NCBI RefSeq assembly: GCF_001612745.1
Contig: NZ_BDBA01000097.1
Coordinates: forward strand, 1-33,018
Length of the DNA: 33,018 nucleotides
Direction: 5' to 3'
DNA from: Nocardia amamiensis NBRC 102102
GTDB taxonomy: Bacteria; Actinomycetota; Actinomycetes; Mycobacteriales; Mycobacteriaceae
Positions 15,168 through 23,101 of the stretch are shown piece after piece. A program made the translations under genes and the position numbers. The notes beneath the pieces are model-generated. The model was not told where the DNA came from and made no database searches. It saw nothing but the letters and a program-made list of their open reading frames with translations. The stretch's first letter is position 1, and every line of letters starts with the position of its first letter.

Positions 15168-16286
15168 TCAGGAGAACGAAAGCTCTTCCGGCTCTTCGGC
15201 ATACGCCCGCGCGACCTCGCTGGTGAGACGGAGGGCGCGGCGACCCCACTCCAGCGAGCCGCCCGCCAAACCGCAGGCGGGACTGACCGCGACCCGCTGC
15301 GCCAGCGTGCGACGGGCGAAGCCGAGCCGGTCGATCAGCCGGACACCCGGCTCGGCGTAATCGCGCCAGGTCCCGCGCGTAGACGGTAGGCGAGTCGGAA
15401 CGACGCCGAGCACCAATTGCTTGCCCGCTTCTAGGGTTTCCCCGATTTCGTCGAGTTCTCGGGTGCCGATGGTGTTCAGGTCGAAGCCGATTGCGGCGGC
15501 GGCGCTGCGGCGCAGCAGGCCCAGCGCGGGTGGCTCGGCGCAGGTGTGCACGAGCACCGGGGCGGACTGGCCGGTGATCACGGAGTCCAAGAGGGCGAGC
15601 GCTTCCGGCTCGGGCAGCGCGCGCACGGTGTTCAGCACGCTCACGCCCGAGAGCGAGCCATCGAGCACGGCGGTCGCGGATGGTTCGTCCAGTTGCAGGA
15701 CGACCTGCGCGCCGAGCCGCTTGCGGACGTCGGCGACATGCCGGGCGAGTCCCTCGGCCAGCGACTCGGAGAGGTCGCGCACCGCGCCGGAATCGGTGAG
15801 CACACGATGTCCGCCGGGCAGCTCGACCTGGGCGGCCAGGGTCAGCGGGCCCGCCGCCTGCACCTTGACCACGCGGTGGCGGCCGGACAAACCGGCGTTC
15901 TCCCATGCTTCCTCGAGCGCGTCCAGGTCGGTGCGTAGGAGGTCGTGGGCGCGCCGCGAGACCGCTCCCGGGCGTGGCGCGAGCCGGTAGCCCCGCGGCG
16001 TGGTGTCGAAACGCAGATCGACCAGTAGCGCGGAGGCGCGCCCGATGAGGTCCGCGCCCGCGCCGCGATCCGGCAGCTCCACCAGGTGCGGCAGCTCGCC
16101 GAGTTCGCCGACGATGGTGGCGGCGGCTTCGCGCGGATCGACACCCGGCCAAGAGCCGACCCCGGTGGCGATTCCGCCCAATATGCGCAGGGGTTCGGTC
16201 ACCGCGCCCGGCTCACCGTATTGCGCCACGCCATCCGTGCCGGTCTCGTGCACCGCTGCCGTACTCCGTCCGTTCGATTCCGCCAT
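15168..16286 (-). CDS. MetE-family (cobalamin-independent) methyltransferase homologue
   Basis: 372 residues from the ATG at 16286, with GGAG upstream (a GTG 30 bases earlier is possible). The beta/alpha barrel of the MetE C-terminal domain is suggested by V-G-S-W-P near the N-terminus, Q-L-D-E-P in the middle, and V-H-T-C-A-E (His and Cys ligands of the zinc that activates the thiol). Homologous and syntenic to Rv3015c, which sits beside ligA (recalled). It is half the length of full MetE and lacks the N-terminal barrel, so it may use another methyl donor or acceptor. It lies alone between the small pyrophosphatase-like gene and mnmA. Confidence 0.8.
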   Translation of the reverse strand: MAESNGRSTAAVHETGTDGVAQYGEPGAVTEPLRILGGIATGVGSWPGVDPREAAATIVGELGELPHLVELPDRGAGADLIGRASALLVDLRFDTTPRGYRLAPRPGAVSRRAHDLLRTDLDALEEAWENAGLSGRHRVVKVQAAGPLTLAAQVELPGGHRVLTDSGAVRDLSESLAEGLARHVADVRKRLGAQVVLQLDEPSATAVLDGSLSGVSVLNTVRALPEPEALALLDSVITGQSAPVLVHTCAEPPALGLLRRSAAAAIGFDLNTIGTRELDEIGETLEAGKQLVLGVVPTRLPSTRGTWRDYAEPGVRLIDRLGFARRTLAQRVAVSPACGLAGGSLEWGRRALRLTSEVARAYAEEPEELSFS

Positions 16287-16391
16287 TACCGGACTCCGCC
16301 GCCCCGGAAGTGTCACCGGTCTCCGCGTTCCCCGTCACCGCACCGGCGGACGACGGCACCGCAGACCTGCCGCACAGCGGCCAGGTGCGGA

Positions 16392-17507
16392 TCACCGCGC
16401 CGCCTCGGACCTCGCGTCGCTGGTGACTCGCTCGCGCGCCGTGGCGGAGATGGTCCCGCTGCCGATCACCTCGTCGCCCGCCGGATCCGGACGGTAGAGC
16501 ACCACGGCCTGACCTCGCGCGACACCGGTCAGGGGCTCGCGCAACTGCACGACCAGACCGTCGCCCACCGCCTCGGCCACCGCGGGCGCGGTGCCGCCGT
16601 GCGCACGCACCTGCGCCACGCAGTCGATCGGGCCCGCGGGTGCCGAACCCGAAGTCCAGATGGCGCGCTCCGCCTCGACCGTCCAGACGCGCAGGTCCTC
16701 GGCCGAACCGACGCGGACCGTGCCGGAGTCGGGATCGATGCCGGTCACGTACCGCGGCTTTCCGTCGGCGGCGGGCCCCGGCAAGCCGAGCCCCTTACGC
16801 TGGCCGATGGTGAACCCGTGCACGCCCTCGTGCTGCCCGAGCACCTGGCCCTCGGCATCGACGACCGCACCGGGCCGGATGCCGATCTTCGCGCCGAGGA
16901 AGGCGCGGGTGTCACCGGAAGGGATGAAGCAGATGTCGTGGCTGTCCGGCTTGTTCGCGACGGCGAGCCCGCGCTCGGCGGCCTCGGCGCGAATCTGCGG
17001 CTTGGGGGTGTCGCCCACCGGGAACATCGCGCGGGAGAGCTGCTGCGCGGTCAGCACCGCCAACACGTAGGACTGGTCCTTGTCGGCGTCGACGGCGCGG
17101 CGCAGCACACCGCTGTCCAGACGCGCGTAATGCCCGGTGACCACCGCGTCGAAGCCCAGCGCCACCGCACGGTCGGCCAGCGCGGAGAACTTGATCTTCT
17201 CGTTGCAGCGCAGGCACGGGTTCGGCGTCTCGCCCGCCGCGTAGGCGGCCACGAAATCGTCGATCACGTCCTCCTTGAAGCGATCGGCGAAATCCCAGAC
17301 ATAGAAGGGGATGCCGAGCACGTCGGCGGCGCGCCTGGCGTCACCGGCGTCCTCCTTCGAGCAGCAGCCGCGCGCCCCGGTGCGCAGCGTGCCCGGTGTC
17401 GCCGACAGCGCCAGATGCACGCCGACCACCTCGTGACCGGCGTCGACGGCACGCGCCGCCGCCACGGCCGAATCCACACCACCGCTCATCGCAGCGAGTA
17501 CCCGCAT
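16392..17507 (-). CDS. mnmA: tRNA-specific 2-thiouridylase MnmA
   Basis: 371 residues with GAGGAGGT 5 bases upstream of the ATG. It makes 2-thiouridine at position 34 of tRNA Lys, Glu and Gln. The PP-loop S-G-G-V-D-S (8-13) binds ATP, and Cys101 (N-P-C-L-R-C-N) and Cys193 (D-I-C-F-I-P-S-G) are the nucleophile and persulfide cysteines. The C-terminal beta-barrel domains follow. Its ATG overlaps the stop of the cysteine desulfurase gene by one base (TGATG), so sulfur supply and thiolation are produced together. Residues 48-49 are the C-C pair common in actinobacterial members. Confidence 0.97.
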   Translation of the reverse strand: MRVLAAMSGGVDSAVAAARAVDAGHEVVGVHLALSATPGTLRTGARGCCSKEDAGDARRAADVLGIPFYVWDFADRFKEDVIDDFVAAYAAGETPNPCLRCNEKIKFSALADRAVALGFDAVVTGHYARLDSGVLRRAVDADKDQSYVLAVLTAQQLSRAMFPVGDTPKPQIRAEAAERGLAVANKPDSHDICFIPSGDTRAFLGAKIGIRPGAVVDAEGQVLGQHEGVHGFTIGQRKGLGLPGPAADGKPRYVTGIDPDSGTVRVGSAEDLRVWTVEAERAIWTSGSAPAGPIDCVAQVRAHGGTAPAVAEAVGDGLVVQLREPLTGVARGQAVVLYRPDPAGDEVIGSGTISATARERVTSDARSEAAR

Positions 17508-18736
17508 CAGACACCTCCTCTCGCACCGGCCAGACCCGCGGCCTTGGCCCGCTGCACCACCTGCGGCAATACTTCCAGCAACGCGTCGACGTCGGCGCGG
17601 GTCGAGGTGTGCCCCAACGAGAAGCGCAGCGACCCGCGCGCCTGCCACGGTTCGACGCCCATGGCGATCAGCACATGGCTCGGCTCGGCCACGCCCGCGT
17701 TGCACGCCGAACCGGTCGAGCATTCGATCCCGGCCGCATCCAGCAGCATCAGCAGCGAATCACCTTCACAGCCCGGGAAAGTGACGTGCACGTTGCCGGG
17801 CAGGCGACGCTCGCCGACCGGTCCGTTGAGCACCATGTCCGGGGCCGCAGTGCGGATACCCTCGATCAGCGTCTCCCGCAGTGCGACCAATTCCGCCGTG
17901 CGCATGGGCAATTCGACCGCCGTCTGACGCAGTGCGGCGGCCAGCCCGACGGCAGCAGCCGTGTCCGAGGTCCCGGAGCGCAGGTCGCGCTCGTGCCCGC
18001 CGCCGTGCAGCAGCGGCACGCACGGCACACTCCTGCCCAGCAGCAGCACGCCCACACCATGCGGGCCGCCGACCTTGTGCCCGGCGAAGCTGGCCGCGGA
18101 CAGGCCGCTGGCGCCGAAATCGATCGGCAACTGGGCGGCCGCCTGCACCGCGTCGCTGTGCATGGGCACTCCGAACTCCTGGGCGACGGCAGCGAGCTCG
18201 CCGATCGGCTGCACCGCGCCGACCTCGTTGTTCGCCCACATGATGGTGACAAGCGCGACGTCGTCCGGGTTCGCGGCGAGCGCGGCGCGCAGCACAGCGG
18301 GCGCGACCACGCCGTCGGCGTCCACCGGAAGCCAGCTGACTTCCGCGCCCTCGTGCTGCTGCAACCACTCCACGGCGTCGATCACCGCGTGATGCTCGAT
18401 CGCGCTGGCGATGATCCGGTTGCGGCGCGGCTCGACGTCGCGGCGCGCCCAGAAGATGCCCTTGACCGCCAGGTTGTCGCTCTCGGTGCCGCCGGAGGTG
18501 AAGATGACCTCCGAAGGCCGGGCGCCCAGATCGGCGGCGATCGACTCGCGCGCCTCCTCCAGCACCCTGCGCGCGGCGCGACCCGAGCCGTGCAGCGACG
18601 ACGCATTACCCGTCGTGCGCAGGGCAGCCGTCATCGCCTCGATGGCCGCGGGCAGCATCGGTGTGGTGGCCGCGTGATCGAGGTAGACCGTCTGGGGCGC
18701 CGCACCGTTGACCGGACCCGAAAATGCCGACTTCAT
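17507..18736 (-). CDS. iscS: Cysteine desulfurase
   Basis: 409 residues. PLP enzyme of aminotransferase class V that takes sulfur from cysteine. Seen: Y-L-D-H-A-A-T-T-P at the N-terminus, E-H-H-A-V at about 114-118, the PLP-aldimine Lys221 in A-G-H-K-V-G-G-P, the D195 partner in S-D-A-V-Q, and the catalytic persulfide Cys345 in S-T-G-S-A-C. The catalytic loop length fits the IscS/NifS group. The gene is first of an operon with mnmA, so its main role here is tRNA thiolation, with Fe-S and other sulfur needs possibly also met. Same order as Rv3025c-Rv3024c. Confidence 0.96.
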   Translation of the reverse strand: MKSAFSGPVNGAAPQTVYLDHAATTPMLPAAIEAMTAALRTTGNASSLHGSGRAARRVLEEARESIAADLGARPSEVIFTSGGTESDNLAVKGIFWARRDVEPRRNRIIASAIEHHAVIDAVEWLQQHEGAEVSWLPVDADGVVAPAVLRAALAANPDDVALVTIMWANNEVGAVQPIGELAAVAQEFGVPMHSDAVQAAAQLPIDFGASGLSAASFAGHKVGGPHGVGVLLLGRSVPCVPLLHGGGHERDLRSGTSDTAAAVGLAAALRQTAVELPMRTAELVALRETLIEGIRTAAPDMVLNGPVGERRLPGNVHVTFPGCEGDSLLMLLDAAGIECSTGSACNAGVAEPSHVLIAMGVEPWQARGSLRFSLGHTSTRADVDALLEVLPQVVQRAKAAGLAGARGGV

Positions 18737-18975
18737 GACCGATAAAGCCTATCCCACCCTGACCTGCGCACCTTGGGCCGTCCTGCGGCCCGCTTCGATT
18801 TACCCACGATTCGCAACCCGCTGACTACCTCCTGGTATTCCCGGGGTCCTGGCCGCGGAGCCACCGGTGGCTGCAATCTCTTGGCGCCGCCGAGCGAACA
18901 CGGCCTCGATAGCAGCATCGAACGGATCGAATCATCGCTATCCGGCCTCGACGATCGTGCCGCCATCCTTCGTCG
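18737..18975. other. Gap between iscS and the decayed esterase
   Basis: No intact gene. A perfect 14-bp palindrome AGCCACCGGTGGCT is at 18859-18872. On the minus strand from 18982 a reading of about 70 codons with two early stops could be the remains of a regulator facing the esterase; this is weak. iscS promoter elements should also be here but are not clear. Confidence 0.4.
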
Positions 18976-19004
18976 TTGACATCCGCTCCACTGCAAATTA
19001 TCTT
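18976..19004 (+). promoter_or_regulatory. Promoter of the decayed esterase
   Basis: Consensus -35 TTGACA (18976-18981), a 17-base spacer and -10 TATCTT (18999-19004). The first operator overlaps the -10. Confidence 0.7.
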
Positions 19005-19036
19005 TGCTGTCAAATCCAATTACCTTTGTCAGCAAA
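19003..19036. promoter_or_regulatory. Tandem TTTG-n4-CAAA operators
   Basis: TTTGCTGTCAAA (19003-19014) and TTTGTCAGCAAA (19025-19036) share 4-bp arms and lie 22 bp apart, two helical turns. Together they also form a larger repeat CTTTGCTG...CAGCAAAG. Such paired sites typically bind TetR- or MarR-type dimers. No regulator gene remains beside them. Confidence 0.65.
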
Positions 19037-19097
19037 GTTATTTCTCCGTTCGTGCCACACCGCGCGGCACGGTCACCTCACAGCGGAGGACGGCATC

Positions 19098-19900
19098 GTG
19101 GCGAATCCGAAAACCGACACCATGGAGATCACGCGGTTACGCAGTTCGTCGCCGCCGTCGCACCAGAACGGCTCGACGAGCTCAACGCGCATTACGCCCC
19201 GATCATGAGCGCTCACCGGCTGGGCGAGCACATCCAGCGCGCCAACGGCACCCATCCCGGGCGCCCGTTCGCCGACCACGCCCGAGACGCGCTGGCACTG
19301 GTCCGGTCCCTGCCCGACGCCGAGCCCGCGGTCACGGACGCCGCGCGACTGATCGTGCGCTATCACGAACTCAGCACCGCCTCGGGCCGCCGCGATTTCG
19401 CCGCCGAAGCCGCGGACGCGGCCCGCCGCATCGCCGACTGGCACCAGAACACCGGCCATCGCATCGTGTACTGGGAAGGCGCATCCAACACGGCGGTCGC
19501 CGAGCGGCTCGAACTCGTCGCGATGTCCCAGCAGTTCCCGACCACGGGATTCCTGCTGCGAACGAGGTTCGGCACCGGCTACCTGTCGATTGCGGTCACC
19601 TTCCACGCAGGCGAGCTGCGCCCGAATCTCGCCGCACCGGCCCCCTCGGCCGACTTCGCCGACTCCGCGCTCGACCTCCCCGAACACACCGGCTACCTGC
19701 TGGACCTGCGGACAGCACCGGCAGGCCCGGTACGCCGCTGGCCACACCGACCGACCCGCCTGCGGCTCATCATCGGCACCTACGATCCGGCCCACGACAC
19801 CGACCACTACATCGCGGGCGCCGGCCTTGGGGACTGGTTCGACATCCTGCTGCGAATCCGCACCATCACTCCGACGCACCCGCTCGGCGCCCCGCACTGA
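19098..19900 (+). pseudogene. Erythromycin esterase-like gene with internal deletion
   Basis: A GTG at 19098, with GCGGAGGA 9 bases upstream, opens M-A-N-P-K-T-D-T-M-E-I-T-R, the N-terminus expected for this family in Nocardia. The reading then runs into stops, while from about 19135 a different frame gives about 250 residues of the C-terminal part: E-R-L-D-E-L-N-A-H-Y, G-E-H-I-Q-R-A-N-G, G-R-R-D-F-A-A-E-A-A-D-A-A-R-R-I-A-D-W, and G-H-R-I-V-Y-W-E-G. Intact relatives are about 400 residues (recalled) and carry catalytic His and Glu in the missing N-terminal portion. A single deletion of some 450-500 bases, not a multiple of three, explains this. It is almost certainly inactive. An intact longer frame beginning with the TTG at 19004 runs through the operators and is not credible. 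Confidence 0.65.
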
Positions 19901-19994
19901 CCCGGTCCTGCGACGAGCGCCATGCGCGAGCGCGTACCCGCACGCCGTCGTCGCGGTCGCCACCCCGGAAGCGTGGCGAATCCATCCACACCTA

Positions 19995-20033
19995 TTGAAT
20001 GAACCGTTAAATAGCGGTACGTTATTTAACGTA
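19995..20033 (+). promoter_or_regulatory. Promoter with tandem operators, His-rich gene
   Basis: ACCGTTAAATAGCGGT (20003-20018) and TACGTTATTTAACGTA (20018-20033) are two adjoining 16-bp palindromes, the second with perfect 7-bp arms around TT. They also combine as CGTTAAATA/TATTTAACG. A candidate promoter TTGAAT (19995-20000), 17 bases, TACGTT (20018-20023) is covered by both. This AT-rich island stands out from the GC-rich surroundings. No regulator gene is adjacent. Confidence 0.65.
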
Positions 20034-20118
20034 TTGATCGCGGCCCGGGTGGATGCGGGAAATGGCTATCGAGCCGGGAGAAGCAAGCGGTCATCCGTCG
20101 AACGACAGAGGAATTCCC

Positions 20119-20487
20119 ATGCACCCAAGCACCCGCCACCCCGGACGGACGCGACGTGTGCTGGCGCGCGCCGCCGCGGCGTCGATGCTGGCCTTGATGC
20201 CGATCACCGCCGTCGCCGTGCCCGCGCTGGCCGACCCGATCGTGCTGGAGCCCGCCGACGATCTCGACGCCGTGCACGGCCGCCCGGGCCACGGCCACGG
20301 CAGGCACGGCCACGACAGCTGGAACCGGGGTCGCCATAACGACTGGAACCACGGGCGCCACGACGACTGGTTCCGGGGCCGGGACCGCGACCGGGACCGC
20401 CGCCACCGTCACCGTCACGACGACTGGGACCACGGCAGGCCCGGCTGGCACAACGGCTACCGGCCGCCCACCGGAAGCGGGTTCTGA
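20119..20487 (+). CDS. Secreted His/Arg/Asp-rich protein
   Basis: 122 residues, ATG with GAGGA 6 bases upstream. The N-terminus is a Sec signal peptide (T-R-R, hydrophobic A-A-A-A-S-M-L-A-L-M, probable cut after A-L-A at about 40). The mature part of about 80 residues is dominated by H, G, R, D and W in short repeats: H-G-R-x-G-H-G-H, then H-D-D-W and N-D-W units, and R-D-R-D-R-D. It has no Cys and little hydrophobic core, so it is probably disordered or folds on metal. Clustered His suggests binding of Ni, Zn or Cu in the envelope (inference). It is controlled by the tandem operators upstream and followed by a strong terminator. Confidence 0.78.
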   Translation: MHPSTRHPGRTRRVLARAAAASMLALMPITAVAVPALADPIVLEPADDLDAVHGRPGHGHGRHGHDSWNRGRHNDWNHGRHDDWFRGRDRDRDRRHRHRHDDWDHGRPGWHNGYRPPTGSGF

Positions 20488-20500
20488 GCCCGTTCCACCA

Positions 20501-20540
20501 GTTCTGGAGCGAGCCGACACTGTGCGGCTCGCTCCAGAAC
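20501..20540. terminator. Strong 16-bp perfect hairpin terminator
   Basis: Arms at 20501-20516 and 20525-20540 pair perfectly over 16 bp (GTTCTGGAGCGAGCCG) around an 8-base loop. It begins 14 bases after the His-rich gene stop. No U tract follows. It may also end transcripts from the convergent acyltransferase. Confidence 0.85.
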
Positions 20541-20892
20541 CGCCTCGACAGTTGAGTTGTCCTCGGACGCGAACGCAGCCTGTTTGCCAGGATCGTCGGG
20601 GTGAGGGCGCACAACTGGGCTCCACTGTCTAGCAAGCTTCTGCGGTCTAACCATCTACACCACGGATATTCACGTTCGGGCGCGCGCTGCGCGCCCTCGC
20701 ACGACCCAGATACGCAGAGGGCGCAACCCCGGTGAATCGCCGCGTCGATGGCCGCCCAATTGCGACCGATCGCCTCTGTAGTGCGACCTGCGCATTCGCC
20801 GCGAACGAGCGTTCGCCACGCGCCGAGGCAAAATGCGATGCGGCTGCTTGCGCACGCAGCAACAGTAAACGGCGCTCCGGTCGGCCGACCGC
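20541..20892. other. 352-base gap with competing hairpins
   Basis: No gene is supported. GGGCGCGC-GCT-GCGCGCCC (20678-20696) is a perfect 8-bp stem. The same right arm region, GCGCCCTC (20691-20698), can instead pair with GAGGGCGC (20717-20724), so two mutually exclusive structures are possible. On the minus strand around 20600-20665 a tRNA-like look was examined and rejected. Confidence 0.45.
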
Positions 20893-21927
20893 CTATCGCG
20901 CCCCAGCGGTGCTGCGCCGACCGCGCAGCGACGGGATGCGTCGCGGCCTGCGAACCTCCGGCGCGTCGGCCATGACGGACGGGTCCTGTACCCGGGTGTG
21001 CCTCGCCTCGATCCACACCGTGTCGTCAAGCGCGCCATGTCGCGACAGTTCGGCCCCGCGCACGGCTGCCTCGCAGCGCCGCGCCAGCTCACGCCGGTCC
21101 GAGCCGGGCTGCTGCACCGGTTCGAGTACCACCTCGGCGGTCATGCCGCGCGATTGGAGTATGCGCCGCGCGGACGAGGCGAAGGTGTCCTCGCCGACGA
21201 ACGCGGGCACCGTGCACGGCACGCCGTGCCGGTCCAGATAACGCAACCGCACCGGCTGCACCGCGGCGCCGGTGTCCACCGCCGCTTGGAACAGCGCGGG
21301 CCGCATGGTGCCGTAGGCGCGGCCACACCACGTGGTGCCCTCCGGGAAGATGCCGATCCGCTCGCCCGCGGCCAGCCGCGCGCCGACCGCGCTCACCACG
21401 CCGGGCAATTCCCGCAGGCTCTCCCGCTCGATCGGGATGACCCGCATCAACTTCGCAAGCTTGCCGAGCAGCGGCCAGTCCAGCATGTCCGCGCGGGCGA
21501 CGAAGCCGAGCGGCTGCACCGAGGCCAGCGCGACGATGTCGGTCCAGCCGATGTGCCCGGTGACGACCAGCACGCCGCGGTCGGGCACGCCGTAGCGAGC
21601 CGGCGCGAGCGCGGCGCCGCCCTCATCGGCGACGCCGTGCTCGTCCGCGGCCGCCCGGTTGTCGACAATGCGCAGTCGCATGCCGAGACAGCCGAGCAGC
21701 AGGCGCGCGTACCCGCGCTGGATGAGTTCACGCTTGCCGCGCGGCGTCATCACGTGCGCGACCGGGTAGGTGAGTAGCAGTCCGGCGACCCCGGCCAGCC
21801 GGGCGGCCACCCGCCGCGCGCCGACCGTGTCGATCGAATCCAGGCAACCGGGACCGCAGGGGCTCGAGGGCATCCACGCGTGCGCGGCGGAAACGGCGGG
21901 TGGCGCGTCGAAGACCACGGTTCTCAC
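20893..21927 (-). CDS. PlsC/OlsA-like acyltransferase
   Basis: 344 residues, GTG start with GGGGGA upstream. The acyltransferase motifs are present: H-x4-D as G-H-I-G-W-T-D (His125, Asp130) and F-P-E-G-T at 194-198, with E-x2-x-R-x-P-type spacing. The leading Asn of the usual N-H-x4-D is Gly here. A hydrophobic segment near 45-60 should hold it in the membrane. It transfers an acyl chain to a lysolipid. It starts within the stop of the OlsB-like gene (GTGA, 4-base overlap), and the pair is the same as Rv3027c-Rv3026c. The last about 40 residues are Arg-rich and may be a poorly conserved tail. Confidence 0.87.
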   Translation of the reverse strand: MRTVVFDAPPAVSAAHAWMPSSPCGPGCLDSIDTVGARRVAARLAGVAGLLLTYPVAHVMTPRGKRELIQRGYARLLLGCLGMRLRIVDNRAAADEHGVADEGGAALAPARYGVPDRGVLVVTGHIGWTDIVALASVQPLGFVARADMLDWPLLGKLAKLMRVIPIERESLRELPGVVSAVGARLAAGERIGIFPEGTTWCGRAYGTMRPALFQAAVDTGAAVQPVRLRYLDRHGVPCTVPAFVGEDTFASSARRILQSRGMTAEVVLEPVQQPGSDRRELARRCEAAVRGAELSRHGALDDTVWIEARHTRVQDPSVMADAPEVRRPRRIPSLRGRRSTAGAR

Positions 21928-22757
21928 CGTCCCCCGTCGAAGGTGGCCGCGGCATCCCGTAGCCGGTTGAGGTAGCGGGTGTTGATGGTGTCCAAGCCGA
22001 GCAGGACGACGAAATCGGCGACCGCGAAGTCGGGGTCGTGCGCGGGTTCGCCGCAGATCTCCGCGCCGAGCCGCAGGTAGCCGCGCACCAGCGGCGGAAG
22101 CTTCGGGCGCGACGGCGGGGCGAGCTCATCGAGCGTCTTCCCGTCGACGATCACCGGGTGGTACGGATGCACCCGGCGCTCCGGGTCGGAGGCGTGGCGG
22201 CCGAGCAGCATGTCGCGCACGCCGCGCACGTTCACGCCGGGCGGGTCGGCCGGGGTGTCCTGCATCGGCACCGACACGCAGCCCATCACCCAGTCGTAGC
22301 CGGTGAGCTGGATGTAGTGCAGGATGCCCGCCCACATGAGGGTGAGCACCGATCCGTTGCGGTGGTCGGGCACCACGCAGGCGCGGCCCATCTCCACGAT
22401 CCGCATGCCTTCCGGATCCAGTTGGGCCAGATCGAATTCCGTCGCCGTGTAGTACCCGCCCGCCGCGGCGGCCTTGTCCGGCGGCAGCATTCGGTAGCAG
22501 CCGACGAACTCGCCGCTGGCGTCGTCCCGCACCAGCATGTGGTCGCAGTGCTCGTCGAAACGGTCGGCGTCGAGTCCGGTTCCGTTGTCCGGGATCTGGA
22601 AACCCGGCTCATTGGCGAACACGCCGTAACGCAGCCGCTGCGCGGCGACCCGGTGCTCGAGGTCGGAGGAGACCACCAGCGAGTAGCGCGACCGTTCCTC
22701 CCCGGAGCCCGACGGTCCAGCCGGGGCGGTCAACACGGACGAAATAGTCATATCCAT
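21924..22757 (-). CDS. OlsB-like GNAT acyltransferase
   Basis: 277 residues from the ATG at 22757; the alternative ATG at 22751 and an upstream GTG at 22838 cannot be excluded because no ribosome site is clear. The Acetyltransf_5 pattern is strong: Q-R-L-R-Y-G-V-F, then D-A-D-R-F-D-E-H-C-D-H-M-L-V, then F-V-G-C-Y-R-M-L, then E-M-G-R-A-C-V. OlsB joins a 3-hydroxyacyl chain from acyl-ACP to ornithine, and OlsA then adds the second chain; the coupled PlsC-like gene downstream fits. Whether the product is an ornithine lipid or another aminolipid is inference. Homologous to Rv3027c. Confidence 0.85.
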   Translation of the reverse strand: MDMTISSVLTAPAGPSGSGEERSRYSLVVSSDLEHRVAAQRLRYGVFANEPGFQIPDNGTGLDADRFDEHCDHMLVRDDASGEFVGCYRMLPPDKAAAAGGYYTATEFDLAQLDPEGMRIVEMGRACVVPDHRNGSVLTLMWAGILHYIQLTGYDWVMGCVSVPMQDTPADPPGVNVRGVRDMLLGRHASDPERRVHPYHPVIVDGKTLDELAPPSRPKLPPLVRGYLRLGAEICGEPAHDPDFAVADFVVLLGLDTINTRYLNRLRDAAATFDGGR

Positions 22758-22841
22758 TATGAAGCCAGCCCGACAATGCGTCCCAGCAACCTCGAAGTGT
22801 CGCCTCGATGCCGGTTGGGTGAACGAGACGGCAGTCACACC

Positions 22842-22860
22842 AACCGTTCACCGAACGGTT
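22842..22860. promoter_or_regulatory. Palindrome AACCGTTC-ACC-GAACGGTT
   Basis: Perfect 8-bp inverted repeat, 85 bases upstream of the OlsB-like start. The size and symmetry fit a TetR-type operator controlling the acyltransferase pair. Regulator unknown. Confidence 0.5.
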
Positions 22861-23004
22861 CCGCCGCGTTCGTCCATCCGCATGACAACCGCATCCGACA
22901 TGCGGTTTATCGCGCGCCACTGTTTATGCCACGGCGATTCCCGCCTCCCGCGACAACATCGGCCCGGCCCCTGTTTTCGAGCGAAGCGAGACCGAGCATT
23001 CCCC

Positions 23005-23099
23005 GTTCGCGGCCCGGCTCGCGTCCGAGCGGCCGACGCGCAAGCGACGAAGTCGCAAGCGGCGGTCGCTCGGATGCGAGCCACAAGGGGGCCGCGAAC
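23005..23099. repeat. 95-base imperfect hairpin
   Basis: The outer arms GTTCGCGGCC (23005-23014) and GGCCGCGAAC (23090-23099) pair over 10 bp. The middle arms 23016-23035 and 23063-23082 match 18 of 20, and both differences give G-U pairs. The inner stem GCGAC-GAA-GTCGC (23044-23056) closes it. Its place after ndh suggests a terminator, but the size and the AGCGAAGCGAGACC-like flank (22980s) suggest a dispersed intergenic palindrome. Confidence 0.6.
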
Positions 23100-23101
23100 A
23101 C

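Noticed and set aside
16086..17927. 613-codon open frame opposite mnmA and iscS
   Set aside because: Crosses several confirmed genes on the other strand; low-complexity.
19004..19097. TTG-start reading of the esterase remnant
   Set aside because: Starts inside the operator and -10 and translates to non-family sequence.
20600..20670. Possible tRNA on the minus strand
   Set aside because: A D-arm-like GTTAGA is seen, but the anticodon stem and T-arm do not form.
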